Shown here piece by piece: positions 1-9,092 of a stretch of DNA of 64,000 nucleotides. Numbering within the stretch: the stretch's first letter is position 1; each line of letters begins with the position of its first letter. Under the pieces are notes generated by a model, which searched no databases, had not been told where the DNA came from, and worked only from the letters and a program-made list of their open reading frames with translations. Source of the DNA: Bryobacterales bacterium (lineage in GTDB: Bacteria > Acidobacteriota > Terriglobia > Bryobacterales > Bryobacteraceae); the NCBI GenBank assembly GCA_016716385.1, contig JADJWL010000011.1:168442-232441 (forward strand). Direction: 5' to 3'. Position numbers and translations under genes: made by a program.

Positions 1-195
1 TGTCTGAATTGGATCCAGGAGGTTTCCCGGTGCCGCCTGCAGGAGGGCAACTGACTCAATAAGATTCGATTTCCCGGAGCCATTGGGACCAATGAGCACA
101 TTTAGCGATCTTAGCTCCAACTCGGAGCTTTCAGGCCCAAAGGATAGGAGGTTCCGGATCCTGATCGTCTTTAGAAACTGGTTATCGCCGAGCAT
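1..195 (-). CDS. AAA/SMC-type ATPase, N-terminal part (runs off left edge)
   Basis: Reading the minus strand from the ATG at 195 gives about 65 residues, beginning MLGDNQFLKTIRIRNLLSFG, with a Walker A motif GPNGSGKSN near residue 39. The layout of a short beta-strand (IRIRNLLSFG), then LNVLIGPNGSGKSN, is that of RecF/OLD/AAA_21-type ATPases, which use ATP to drive DNA- or RNA-directed effector domains and are common in defence systems. The gene leaves the window before any effector domain, so its class cannot be fixed. It is probably transcribed from the 196-280 gap. Confidence 0.75.
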   Translation of the reverse strand, partial: MLGDNQFLKTIRIRNLLSFGPESSELELRSLNVLIGPNGSGKSNLIESVALLQAAPGNLLDPIQT

Positions 196-280
196 GCAGT
201 TGGTATTCTACTCTTGCCGGTCGAGCGAGGGCAAATAGAGAAAGACACAGTCAGGACCGGAATACCGGCGCCAGGCAAGG

Positions 281-2053
281 TCACTCCCGACGCCGCGGCA
301 GACGGAACGCCGCCATCTCCTGGCCGTTGCGGACGTACAGGCGGTCGCCCACCAGCACAGGATGATTCCAGGTCTTGCCCTCAAGCGCCGGGAATCGGGC
401 CAGTTCTTCGAATCCGTCCGCCGCGGCCCGGACGAGCGCCAGTTCGCCCTCCTCGGAAAGCACCAGCAGCACGCCCTCGTCCCGCAGCAGGACAAGCTGC
501 CCATGGCCATAGCGGCCGCCTTTCCACTTCCGCCTGCCGTTATTGACGTCGAGACACGTGAGGATCGCGCCATCGAAACCGAAGATGTGCCCCGCGTGGA
601 TCACGAAGTCGTTGAAGTACGGCTTCAGCCCCCTCGATTCCCAGCGATCCTCGACACTCCACGCATCCGGCCCTGGCGTCAGCGCGATGCGGCGGATACC
701 GTCCATGTCGGCGCCGCCGACGAGCAGGTCGCCCTCCGGCATCGCCGCCGGCTGCACGATGCGGTCTCCCGACCGCCAGCCATACTTCCACAAGATGCCG
801 CCATCCGCGGGCGCGAAGCCGGTCAGGCCGTGGCTGCTCATCAGGAGAAGCTGCGGGCTGCCGCCGGGAGGCGTCCACAGGTGCGGCGAACTGTAGCTCC
901 CGCCACCCGCCGAGGCGGACCAGCGCATGGCTCCTGAGACGGCGTCATACGCCGCGAGTTGGCTATCCGCCGCTACCACGACGAGGTCGTCGATGACCAG
1001 CGGCGAACTCGAAAAGCCCCACCCCGGGACCTTGCTTCCCGTATCTTCAGCCGCGTTGCGCGACCAGATCGCGGCGCCGGTCGCGGCGTCGAGTGCGTTC
1101 AGGATTCCGGTGGCGCCGAGAGCGTACACGCGGCCGCCGGCAACGGTTGGAGTGCCGCGCGGACCCGCGCCGCCGTTCGACTCCCAGAAACGCGCTGCAT
1201 CGCGATGCGCCCAGAGCGGTTCACCCGTTTGCGCGTCGTAGCAGGTGACCAGTTCTTCCTCGCCGCGCTGCTCCTGCGTGTAGAGCCGCCCGGCGCTTAC
1301 CGCGAACGACGACCAAGCCGGTCCGACGGACCGCCGCCACAGTTCGACCGGCTGCGCGGTGCTCCAATCGGTGCGGATGCCGGTGCCCGGAATCACGCCG
1401 TCCCGGCCGGGTCCGCGGAAACCCGGCCAGTCCGCGGCTTCCGGCTGTGGAACAGGAGTTCCCGCCGGGTCAAGCGGCTGGCGGTCCGCACGATCCAGAC
1501 CCGCGGCCGGCACTGTGGGCGGGGCGGGAAGCGGCAGGCTCGCCTCGACCAGCAGCCGCTCTTCGCTCGTCTGCGACCAGCGCCAGGCGAAGTCCGACGA
1601 GGCCCCGCCCGTGATCCCGCCGGTCCGCAGCAGCGCGAACAATCCACAGGCGAGCAGGATCAGCGACGCCATCACGAGCCGCCGCCAGCCGCCGGGCAGG
1701 CGCTGTGCCAACACCGTCGCAAGCACCAGCACCAGGCTCAGCACCGGGATCGAATAGATCGCCAGCAGCAGGCCCATCATCCCGGTCGCGATGGACTCGT
1801 GAACGATCCGCGACGTGGCGGCCATCGCCGCGGCGGCGAGCAGGACAGCTCCCCAGCGGTCGGCCAGCGGTATCCGGCTGAAGAACAGCCACCAGACCAG
1901 AACGGCCACCCCGCCGGCGAGTCCGCCGAGTACCGCGTACATCGACGCGCCCGGCCAGAGGGCCGGGACAGCGAACCTCACGAGCCACTGCAATCCGACG
2001 ATCGCAACGCCCGGCCATAGCCGCGGCGCAACCCCGGCCGAAGGAACGTTCAT
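281..2053 (-). CDS. membrane-anchored PQQ-type beta-propeller protein
   Basis: 590 residues. The first ~150 contain about five hydrophobic segments, from VAIVGLQWLVRFAVPALW to ASLILLACGLFALL. A linker rich in Pro/Ala follows, then a PQQ-like propeller that starts around residue 210 with the typical WPGFRGPGRDG and contains repeated A-x-D-A-x-(T/S)-G-x-x-x-W blades (YDAQTGEPLW, LDAATGAAIW). Soluble members are PQQ enzymes or BamB-like scaffolds. No catalytic PQQ residues were identified, so a structural or binding role is as likely as dehydrogenase activity. Fusion of a multi-spanning membrane domain to the propeller is less usual. It lies 42 bp downstream of the acetyltransferase gene and may share its transcript. 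Confidence 0.8.
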   Translation of the reverse strand: MNVPSAGVAPRLWPGVAIVGLQWLVRFAVPALWPGASMYAVLGGLAGGVAVLVWWLFFSRIPLADRWGAVLLAAAAMAATSRIVHESIATGMMGLLLAIYSIPVLSLVLVLATVLAQRLPGGWRRLVMASLILLACGLFALLRTGGITGGASSDFAWRWSQTSEERLLVEASLPLPAPPTVPAAGLDRADRQPLDPAGTPVPQPEAADWPGFRGPGRDGVIPGTGIRTDWSTAQPVELWRRSVGPAWSSFAVSAGRLYTQEQRGEEELVTCYDAQTGEPLWAHRDAARFWESNGGAGPRGTPTVAGGRVYALGATGILNALDAATGAAIWSRNAAEDTGSKVPGWGFSSSPLVIDDLVVVAADSQLAAYDAVSGAMRWSASAGGGSYSSPHLWTPPGGSPQLLLMSSHGLTGFAPADGGILWKYGWRSGDRIVQPAAMPEGDLLVGGADMDGIRRIALTPGPDAWSVEDRWESRGLKPYFNDFVIHAGHIFGFDGAILTCLDVNNGRRKWKGGRYGHGQLVLLRDEGVLLVLSEEGELALVRAAADGFEELARFPALEGKTWNHPVLVGDRLYVRNGQEMAAFRLPRRRE

Positions 2054-2095
2054 GTCAAGACCATACGGCTCCGGCCCGGCTTTCGTTCCCTTCTC

Positions 2096-2561
2096 TCAAA
2101 GGCTCTTGCGGTACAACACGCAGCGGTCCACCACCGCATATCCCAGAGCCTCGTGTGCGCGTTGTGCGTCCAGATTGTCCGCCCAGGTGTCGGACGCCAT
2201 CTCGCGGCAGCCCTGCTCACGCGCCCAGTTCTCGGCTTCGGCGACGAGTCGGGCGCCGACCCCCCGGCGGCGGAACTCAGGAGCGACGTACCATCCCTCG
2301 ATATAACCCACCGGGCGCGACGGGTCGCAGCCGTCCGCATGCGAACGCAGGTTGACTTCGATGAACCCGGCGAAGCCGCCGCCGGGCGCTTCGGCGAGGA
2401 TGATCACCCACGGCATAGGGGCCTGGCAGGCGTCCCTCAAGGAGGGGCTGCAACTGCCCGGCGTGGCCTTCCATCGGAGTGCCGGGCCACAGAGCGTGCC
2501 GCATCGCCGCCAGCGCGTGGCGGTCCGGGGGCGCCGCATGGCGGAAGACGAGAGGGTGCAT
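2096..2561 (-). pseudogene. AAC(6')-type GNAT acetyltransferase, frameshifted
   Basis: Two minus-strand frames together make one protein. From ATG 2561 the frame gives MHPLVFRHAAPPDRHALAAM and on to LWPGTPMEGHAGQLQPLLEG, the usual N-terminus of aminoglycoside 6'-N-acetyltransferase-like proteins. Near 2430 homology moves to the other frame, which continues with FAGFIEVNLRSHADGCD, the acetyl-CoA loop RRRGVGARL, and CREMASDT...ALGY...YRKSL, all typical of that family. A single-base indel separates the halves. The start codon overlaps the MFS stop (TGATG), indicating translational coupling. Either a sequencing error or a real loss of function. The natural substrate of chromosomal family members is often unknown, so resistance should not be assumed. 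Confidence 0.75.
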
Positions 2562-3823
2562 CAGGCAGCCTCGCGCCGGAGTTTCACCCCTTCTTCGGGC
2601 ACAAGCGGCCGCGATGGATCGATCTTCAGCCACAGCAGCGTGCTGACCACGAGCATCGCCGTCATCGGAATCAGGGGCGTGTTGTAATCGCCCGTATATT
2701 TCACGATATAGCCGAAGATCACGGACGACAGGAACGATCCGATTTGCCCCGCTGTATTCATCGTGCCCGTGACCGCACCGGCGTGCCTGCGGCCAATGTC
2801 AAGACAAACGGCCCAGGCGACGGGCAGCATGAAATCGGAACCGGCGAAACCCAGGGACAGGAACAAGAGGGCCAGGTACTTATTCCCGGTGGCGACGGTC
2901 GCGGCGGTGAACACGGCCGCCATGCCGAGACCGGTCATTCCCACCAGGCGGCGGCCGGCTTTGAGGCCGAAGCGCTTCACAAGGCGGTCGCTCACCCAGC
3001 CGCCGGCCAGGTTGGAGATCGCGCCCAGAACAAACGGCAACATCGACAGCAACTGGTCCTTTTCGCTGAACCCGCGGCCCTTGGCCAGATAGGTATGAAA
3101 CCACGAGAGGTAGAAGTACGCGGCGTAGCAATAGGTGAAGTACATCGCCATCAGTGCCCACAGATTGCTGCTGCGCGCCACCTGCCGCCAGGGAAGCCCG
3201 CGGTGCACCGCGTGCGGGTCGTCCCCAATCTCCTCGATTTCGGCTTGCGTCACGCCCTCCATCTGCGACGGGCGGTCCCGATACCAGCGGTACCAGATCA
3301 CGGCCCAGAAGATACCGATGACACCGAACACGTAGAACGACATCCGCCAGCCGAAGGCCGCCTGGATCGGCACCACCAGTAGCGGCGACAGCGCGCCGCC
3401 CACGCGCGAGGCCATCCACACGACGCCGTGCGCCGAAGCCCGCTCGGCCACCGGGAACCACTTCGAGATGCTCGAAGAGGCATTAGGGTACGCACCAGCC
3501 TCACCCGCACCGAAAAGGAAGCGGATCGGCAGCAGGAACCACACCGAACGCGCCATTCCGGTGAGCACCGTGAAGATGCTCCACCACGTCACGATCCGCG
3601 TCAGCACGCGCCTGGGACCGATGCGGTCCCCCAGCGCGCCGCTGGGAATCTCAAACGCAGCATACGAGATCGCGAACACACCCACGACCCATCCCCACAT
3701 GTCCGGGGCGATAGTGAGTTCCGACTGCATCGCCGGACCCGCCACCGAGATGCACACCCGGTCGAGGTAGGTGATGATCGAAAGGAAAAACAGCAGGATG
3801 AGGACTTTCTTGCGGTATTTCAT
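2561..3823 (-). CDS. MFS transporter, anion:cation symporter (ACS) family
   Basis: 420 residues with about twelve hydrophobic segments. TYLDRVCISVAGP in TM1 and the loop GALGDRIGPRRVLTR between TM2 and TM3 are ACS-family hallmarks (ExuT/GudP/tartrate-type carriers of sugar acids), as is the GAGEAGAYPNASSSISKWFP stretch in TM4. It should import an organic or sugar acid with H+ or Na+. The gene is divergent from an enolase-superfamily dehydratase 45 bp away, the classic pairing of a sugar-acid importer with its dehydratase. The stop codon overlaps the start of the acetyltransferase. Confidence 0.85.
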   Translation of the reverse strand: MKYRKKVLILLFFLSIITYLDRVCISVAGPAMQSELTIAPDMWGWVVGVFAISYAAFEIPSGALGDRIGPRRVLTRIVTWWSIFTVLTGMARSVWFLLPIRFLFGAGEAGAYPNASSSISKWFPVAERASAHGVVWMASRVGGALSPLLVVPIQAAFGWRMSFYVFGVIGIFWAVIWYRWYRDRPSQMEGVTQAEIEEIGDDPHAVHRGLPWRQVARSSNLWALMAMYFTYCYAAYFYLSWFHTYLAKGRGFSEKDQLLSMLPFVLGAISNLAGGWVSDRLVKRFGLKAGRRLVGMTGLGMAAVFTAATVATGNKYLALLFLSLGFAGSDFMLPVAWAVCLDIGRRHAGAVTGTMNTAGQIGSFLSSVIFGYIVKYTGDYNTPLIPMTAMLVVSTLLWLKIDPSRPLVPEEGVKLRREAA

Positions 3824-3868
3824 CGAATGCGCCAGTGTATCACTGGCGGCGCGCTATGATGAGCGGCG

Positions 3869-5008
3869 ATGAGAATTTCTGCCGTCCGCGCGCACCCGGC
3901 AGGCGCTCCGCTGCGCCGCCCTTTCGCGTTCTCGCAATGGCTGTTCACGCACCGCGAGACGCTTATCGTGGAGGTGGAGACCGCCGAAGGAATCACAGGT
4001 TGGGGGGAGGCCTACGGACCCGCAAAGCCCAATGCGGCGGCGGTCATGGAGTTCTTTGCTCCGAAGATCCTGGGGCGCGACCCCCGCGATACCGAAGACT
4101 TATGGCAGTTTCTGTTCGCGCGCAGCCTGGACTACGGGCAGAAGGGGACCATGTTGGCCGCCCTCAGCGCGCTCGACATCGCCTTCTGGGACATTAGGGC
4201 CAAGGATGCCGGGCGGCCGCTCTACCGCGCGCTCGGCGCGGCCCGGCAGCGGTCGGTGCGCTGCTATGCCACCGGTTTCTATCCACCGCGCGAGGACGAC
4301 GGCGAGACAGCCGAGGCCCGCTTCGAGGCCGAAGCCGCGCAGTACCGCGCCATGGGCTTCCGCGCCGCGAAGATGAAGGTTGGTTTCGGGCTCGAACGCG
4401 ATGTCCATCTGGTCGAAACCGTGCGGCGCGCCCTCGGGGAGGAAATCCGGCTCATGATCGACGCCAACCATGCCTACGACCCGATCACCGCCGTCGCTCT
4501 GGCCCGGCGCGTGGAACAACATGATATCGGCTGGTTCGAGGAACCGGTCTCCCCGCTCGACATGGAAGGATATTTGGAGGTCAAACGAGGCACGACGATT
4601 CCCATTGCCGGCGGAGAGTGCGAAGCCACGCGCTTCGCCTTCGAACCCTGGCTGCGGCGGCGCGCGTTCGATTACGCCCAACCCGACCTGTGCGCATGCG
4701 GCGGCATCAGCGAAGGGATGAAGATTGCGACCCTGGCTTCGGCGCACAGCGTCCACGTCACACCCCACGCCTGGGGTTCGGCCATCGGTCAGGCGGCGGC
4801 GCTGCAATTCTACGCGGCCCGGCCGCGGCATCCGGGGTCGCTGACGCCTGAGGAAAAGTGGATCGAGTGCGATTCGACTGAGAATCCGTTCCGGACGGAA
4901 ATCGTCGCCGAACCGGTCCGCTTCGAGGCCGGGGAATGGCTCCTGCCGGAGGCCCCGGGACTAGGCGTCGAGATCGACCGGGACGCGCTCAAACGGTTTG
5001 CTTTGTGA
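3869..5008 (+). CDS. mandelate racemase/muconate lactonizing enzyme family protein (likely sugar-acid dehydratase)
   Basis: 379 residues, full length for the enolase superfamily. The N-terminal capping domain is followed by the barrel with KMKVGF (K168/K170), DANHAYD (D198), FEEPVSP (E224), GGE (E250) and VTPHAWGS (H300). These are the acid-base lysine, three Mg2+ ligands and the catalytic histidine, placed as in MR-type acid-sugar dehydratases. The reaction is probably abstraction of a proton alpha to a carboxylate followed by loss of water. The substrate is not readable from sequence. The divergent ACS-type transporter supports sugar-acid catabolism. Confidence 0.85.
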   Translation: MRISAVRAHPAGAPLRRPFAFSQWLFTHRETLIVEVETAEGITGWGEAYGPAKPNAAAVMEFFAPKILGRDPRDTEDLWQFLFARSLDYGQKGTMLAALSALDIAFWDIRAKDAGRPLYRALGAARQRSVRCYATGFYPPREDDGETAEARFEAEAAQYRAMGFRAAKMKVGFGLERDVHLVETVRRALGEEIRLMIDANHAYDPITAVALARRVEQHDIGWFEEPVSPLDMEGYLEVKRGTTIPIAGGECEATRFAFEPWLRRRAFDYAQPDLCACGGISEGMKIATLASAHSVHVTPHAWGSAIGQAAALQFYAARPRHPGSLTPEEKWIECDSTENPFRTEIVAEPVRFEAGEWLLPEAPGLGVEIDRDALKRFAL

Positions 5009-5154
5009 GAATTCTAAGGCATACGCGAAGTGCTACCTCAGCCGGACGCCCGGCTTGGAATACCACACAGTTGTGATAGAGTGTTATTTTCGGAACGCTG
5101 CCGAACTTACGCAGAGACCCGCGCCGGCCGGGGCCGGGCCTCAGGAGAACCCGA

Positions 5155-5505
5155 ATGGCCAAGCCGACGAATCAGGCCGCCCACACTCAGCCGGAAACGC
5201 TCCCCCTGGCCGCCCTGCGGCGCCAGAAGGGCCTGTCCCTCCACCAGATAGCCGATTCCACCAAGATCTCGATCCGATGGCTCCAGGCCATTGAGCAGGG
5301 CGACTTCGCCAAGCTTCCCGGTGGGGTGTATTCGACCAACTATCTGCGGCAGTATGCCCGGATCATCGATTTCGACGAGCACGAATTGCTGCGGTATTAT
5401 TACCGGCGTACCGGGATCGAGCCGCCGGGACAGCCCGCGGCCGAACCCGAACGGAAACCGGTCTCGCGGTTGTTCCGCTCACCCTTAGCCGCCTTCCGGC
5501 TGTAG
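5155..5505 (+). CDS. RodZ-like helix-turn-helix protein, cytoplasmic part only
   Basis: 116 residues with an N-terminal XRE/HTH_25 domain (LAALRRQKGLSLHQIADSTK, then ISIRWLQAIEQGDFAKLPGG and YSTNYLRQYARIIDFDEHEL), the pattern of RodZ and related membrane-anchored regulators. Unlike RodZ there is no transmembrane segment and no periplasmic domain. A clear AGGAG lies 7 nt before the ATG. It sits 7 bp upstream of the sulfatase and may be co-transcribed with it. Its function is open: cytoskeletal adaptor or DNA-binding regulator. Confidence 0.75.
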   Translation: MAKPTNQAAHTQPETLPLAALRRQKGLSLHQIADSTKISIRWLQAIEQGDFAKLPGGVYSTNYLRQYARIIDFDEHELLRYYYRRTGIEPPGQPAAEPERKPVSRLFRSPLAAFRL

Positions 5506-5512
5506 CCCTTCC

Positions 5513-6877
5513 ATGCCGACCCGGCGATCGTTCCTGGGCGCGGCGCTCGGGTTGGGAGCCGCTAGTGCCGAGCGAAAGCCCAATGTTGTCATCATCTTCA
5601 CCGATGACCAGGGCTACGGCGATGTAGGCTGTTACGGCGCCACCGGGTATCGGACGCCGCACCTCGACCGGATGGCTACCGAAGGCATCCGGTTCACCAG
5701 CTTCTACTCCGCGGCCTGCGTCTGTACGCCATCGCGGGCAGCGCTGCTGACCGGATGCCACCCCGTCCGCCTCGGGCTCGGTCACCGTGTGCTCTTCCCG
5801 TATTCAGTGACAGGTTTAGACCCTGACGAGGTGACCATTGCGGATCTCCTGAGAGCACAGGGGTACGCAACCGCTTGCGTCGGCAAGTGGCACCTCGGCC
5901 ATCTCCCGAAGTTTCTCCCGACCCGGCAGGGATTCGACGCCTATTACGGTGTCCCGTACAGCAATGACATGGGTAGCCACCACTACCCGATGATCCAGTA
6001 CACCTCGCCGCCCCTGCCCGTGATGCGCAACGAGGAAGTGATCGAACAGGCACCGGCGCAGGCATCGTTGACCGCGCGGTTCACCGCGGAGGCGGTCCGG
6101 TGGATGGAGCAAAACAGGGACAGACCCTTTTTTCTCTACCTGGCGCACTGCATGCCGCACGTCCCGATCGACGCCTCGGAACGCTTCAGGGGCAAGACAA
6201 AGCACGGGCTATACGGCGATGTTATCGAGGAACTGGACTGGAGCGTGGGCGAGATCCTGGGCTCGCTGCGGCGTCTGGGGCTGGACGAGGACACCTTCGT
6301 TCTATTCACGTCGGACAACGGCCCGGTCGTGGATGCAGGCAACCGGCGTGGCTACCGGTCCGCTTCCGCCGGTCCGCTGCGGGGGATGAAGAACACGACC
6401 TGGGAGGGCGGCATGCGGGTGCCCGGAATCGCGCGCTGGCCCGGCCGGATCCCAGCGGGACGCGTCTCGGGCGAAGTGGTCACGGCGATGGACCTGCTGC
6501 CAACCATCGCGAGGCTGGCGGGCGCACCGCTCCCTGCGAACCGCATCGACGGCAAGGACATCTGGCCGATCCTCAGCGGAGAATCGGGCGCCCGCTCCCC
6601 GCACGAGGCATTCTTCTACTATCGGGACGACCGGCTGGAGGCTGTCCGCGCCGGGCAATGGAAGCTGCACGTCTTTAAGCCGGAGTGGCCGGCCGGACAC
6701 GCTCCGGAACTCTACAACCTGGATGGAGACATCGGAGAGAGCCGCAACGTCGCCGCGGAGCACCCGGACGTCGTCCGCCGGCTGGCCGCGCTCGCCGAAG
6801 GCGCCCGCGAAGACCTGGGCGACGCCGTCTCCCGCAGAATCGGGCGGAACGTGCGTCCGATTGGACGGATCCCGTGA
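5513..6877 (+). CDS. arylsulfatase-type sulfatase, exported
   Basis: 454 residues. The N-terminus MPTRRSFLGAALGLGAA resembles a Tat signal. The catalytic domain opens with NVVIIFTDDQGYGDVGC (Asp pair D31/D32 as Ca2+ ligands). C71 in CTPSRAALLTG is the C-x-P-x-R site converted to formylglycine. KWHLGH and FTSDNGP supply other active-site residues. Family members hydrolyse sulfate esters in the periplasm or outside the cell. The substrate is not predictable, although carbohydrate sulfates are common. The maturase that makes formylglycine is not in this window. Confidence 0.88.
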   Translation: MPTRRSFLGAALGLGAASAERKPNVVIIFTDDQGYGDVGCYGATGYRTPHLDRMATEGIRFTSFYSAACVCTPSRAALLTGCHPVRLGLGHRVLFPYSVTGLDPDEVTIADLLRAQGYATACVGKWHLGHLPKFLPTRQGFDAYYGVPYSNDMGSHHYPMIQYTSPPLPVMRNEEVIEQAPAQASLTARFTAEAVRWMEQNRDRPFFLYLAHCMPHVPIDASERFRGKTKHGLYGDVIEELDWSVGEILGSLRRLGLDEDTFVLFTSDNGPVVDAGNRRGYRSASAGPLRGMKNTTWEGGMRVPGIARWPGRIPAGRVSGEVVTAMDLLPTIARLAGAPLPANRIDGKDIWPILSGESGARSPHEAFFYYRDDRLEAVRAGQWKLHVFKPEWPAGHAPELYNLDGDIGESRNVAAEHPDVVRRLAALAEGAREDLGDAVSRRIGRNVRPIGRIP

Positions 6878-6919
6878 CGATCTGGCCTTGTTTGAGGGGT
6901 TTTGGTGTTTGAGGGGGTT

Positions 6920-6995
6920 TGGTGGACCTGAAGGGATTCGAACCCTTGACCTCTTCCATGCCATGGAAGCGCGCTCCCAACTGCGCCACAGGCCC
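6920..6995 (-). tRNA. tRNA-Ala (anticodon GGC), CCA encoded
   Basis: The minus strand folds as a complete cloverleaf: acceptor GGGCCTG/CAGGTCC (with a G-U pair), D-arm GCGC-AGTTGGGA-GCGC, anticodon stem CTTCC/GGAAG around loop ATGGCAT with anticodon GGC, T-arm AAGGG-TTCGAAT-CCCTT, discriminator A and encoded CCA (6920-6922). It stands alone between two plus-strand genes. Confidence 0.95.
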
Positions 6996-7080
6996 GTTCC
7001 GGAACCGTTCACGATCATAGCATACCCTCGCATCGCAAGACCAACCAGGGTCCGGCGGGCCGGCACGCTACAATGGTTGG

Positions 7081-7995
7081 GTGTGGGTTGGCTTCCGGCA
7101 GACATTCTTACCCGTTGTTGTTGTTGCTCTCAGCGTGACGCTTCTCTCGTCGTGCGTGGCGCGGAAGCGAGCCATCACGCGGAAGACCCGCCCCGACCAG
7201 CAGCTCCTGGTTGCCGATAAGGCGGATCTATTGAATCGCATCGGCGCCGCGTACGAAGAATTGCGCAGCTTCAACGCGACAGTCGACATGGTACCCGCCA
7301 TCGGCAGCGCGGACAAGGGTGCCATCACTGAATACAAGGACATCCGCGCTTACATCGTCTACCGGCGGCCGGTCGATATCCGCCTCATCGGCCTGTACCC
7401 CGTGGTGCGGTCCAAGGCGTTCGATATGGTGTCCGACGGGCGCGACTTCAAGGTCTACCTGCCGGGGAAGAACCGCTTCGTCATGGGACGGAACGATCTG
7501 GCCGCGAAGTCGAAAAACCGCATGGAAAACCTGCGCCCGCAGCACTTTCTCGACGCGGTAGTGATCCGCCCCGTCCACACCGAGGACGGCTGGACCATCC
7601 TCGGCAACATCACGGACGAGGAGACCGCGGTGTACCTGCTCCAGGTGGTGACGCGCGGCAAACGCCCCGAGGATCTGCGCCTCACCCGGCAACTCTGGTT
7701 CGACCGGGCCACGCTCGAACCGGTTCGCCAGATACTCTTTGACGAAGCAGGCAACATCGCCACCGATGTGCGCTACAAGGAATGGCGGCGCTTCGACGAT
7801 ATCCGCTTCCCTCGCCTGATCGAGCTGAACCGGCCGCAGGACGAATACGGGGTGGTTATCACCGTCCTCAAGATGGACGTCAATGAACCACTCGACGATG
7901 CCAAGTTCGCGCTCGATCAGCCAGCCGGTGTCACGGTGCAGGTGCTCGGCGAGTCCCGGGACGGCAACCCCGCCGGAGGAAGCGGCAAGCCTTGA
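7081..7995 (+). CDS. LolB/DUF4292-like outer-membrane lipoprotein
   Basis: 304 residues from a GTG start. An N-terminal hydrophobic stretch ends in a lipobox LLSSC (Cys 25). The rest shows the alternating strands expected of the LolA/LolB-like beta-half-barrel (FDMVSDGRDFKVYLPGKN, LTRQLWFDRATLEPVRQ). Such proteins carry or accept lipids or lipoproteins. The stop codon overlaps the TTG start of an ABC permease, so the three genes 7081-9789 form one unit that resembles a lipoprotein-release or MacB-like exporter with its own periplasmic factor. Confidence 0.65.
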   Translation: MWVGFRQTFLPVVVVALSVTLLSSCVARKRAITRKTRPDQQLLVADKADLLNRIGAAYEELRSFNATVDMVPAIGSADKGAITEYKDIRAYIVYRRPVDIRLIGLYPVVRSKAFDMVSDGRDFKVYLPGKNRFVMGRNDLAAKSKNRMENLRPQHFLDAVVIRPVHTEDGWTILGNITDEETAVYLLQVVTRGKRPEDLRLTRQLWFDRATLEPVRQILFDEAGNIATDVRYKEWRRFDDIRFPRLIELNRPQDEYGVVITVLKMDVNEPLDDAKFALDQPAGVTVQVLGESRDGNPAGGSGKP

Positions 7996-9092
7996 TTCAG
8001 AAACTCGTTTGGGAGAATGTGCGCCACCGCCCCTTGCGGACTCTGCTGAGCGCCCTGTTGATCGCGATCCCGGTGACGCTCGTGCTGACGCTGGTCGGCC
8101 TCAGCCGCGGCATGTTGGAAGACCACCGCCGGCGCACCCAGGGCGTCGGCGCCGACGTTCTGGTCCGCCCCAAGGGCGCCTCGTTCATGAGCGGCACCAC
8201 CAGCGCGCCGATTCCCGAGGCGATGATCGCCTTCCTTGAGAAGCAGCCCCATGTGAAGCTGGCGACAGGCATTGTCGTGCAGCCGCTGTCCGGTCCGTTC
8301 TCGACCGCCGCCGGCATCGATCTGGAAAAATTCACGCGCATGAACGGCGGCTTCCGGTTCCTTTCCGGAGGACCGTTCCAGCAGAAGGACGACGTGATCG
8401 TCGACCAGTACTTCGCGCAGGAACAGAAGGTCCGGGCGGGCGATACGATCACCCTGATGAACCGCCAGTGGACGGTCCGCGGCATCGTGGAACCGGGCGT
8501 GCTCAACCGCGTCTTCATGGACCTGCGTCATCTGCAGGACCTGACCGGTAACACAGGCAAGCTGGGGCAGATCTATCTCAAGCTCGACGCCCCGGAAAAC
8601 ACCGACACCGTCATCGCGTCGCTTAAGACCCTGCTCGAGGATTACCCGATCTGGTCGATGAAGGAACTGGCGACGCTGTACACGATGGACAATGTCCCGG
8701 CGCTGCGATCGTTCATCAACGTCATGATCGGCATCGCCATGGTGATCGGATTCGCGGTGGTCTGCCTGTCGATGTACATGGCGGTGCTCCAGCGCACGCG
8801 GGAGGTCGGCATCCTCAAATCTCTCGGCGCGTCGCGCGCGTTCATTCTGGGCATGATTCTGCGAGAGGCGGTCCTGCTCGCCGCCGTGGGAACGGTCCTC
8901 GGGATCGGGCTGACGTTCGCCGGCAACTGGCTGCTGGCGACTCTGGCGCCTTCCTCGTTTCCGCCCTCGACAGTACCGGATTGGTGGCCGATGGCGCTGC
9001 TGATTTCGCTCGGCGGCGCCGTGCTGGGCGCGTTGTATCCCGGCATGCGGGCAGCCAGCCAGGATCCGATCGAGGCGCTCGCGTATGAATGA
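7992..9092 (+). CDS. FtsX/MacB-type ABC transporter permease
   Basis: 366 residues. One N-terminal TM (residues about 15-38), a MacB-like periplasmic domain, then three C-terminal TMs (FINVMIGIAMVIGFAVVCLS; LREAVLLAAVGTVLGIGLTF; WPMALLISLGGAVLGALYPG) with the FtsX motif EVGILKSLGASRAFI. This is the four-TM type VII ABC architecture used for lipoprotein release or mechanotransmission rather than transmembrane transport. TTG start overlapping the preceding TGA; the end overlaps the ATPase start. Confidence 0.85.
   Translation: MIQKLVWENVRHRPLRTLLSALLIAIPVTLVLTLVGLSRGMLEDHRRRTQGVGADVLVRPKGASFMSGTTSAPIPEAMIAFLEKQPHVKLATGIVVQPLSGPFSTAAGIDLEKFTRMNGGFRFLSGGPFQQKDDVIVDQYFAQEQKVRAGDTITLMNRQWTVRGIVEPGVLNRVFMDLRHLQDLTGNTGKLGQIYLKLDAPENTDTVIASLKTLLEDYPIWSMKELATLYTMDNVPALRSFINVMIGIAMVIGFAVVCLSMYMAVLQRTREVGILKSLGASRAFILGMILREAVLLAAVGTVLGIGLTFAGNWLLATLAPSSFPPSTVPDWWPMALLISLGGAVLGALYPGMRAASQDPIEALAYE

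Noticed and set aside
2096..2561. active aminoglycoside-resistance gene
   Set aside because: The frame is broken and the genomic context is a sugar-acid transporter. Family resemblance alone does not support resistance.
6920..6995. tRNA-associated integration site
   Set aside because: No integrase gene and no repeat of the tRNA 3' end were found nearby; the flanks are ordinary genes.
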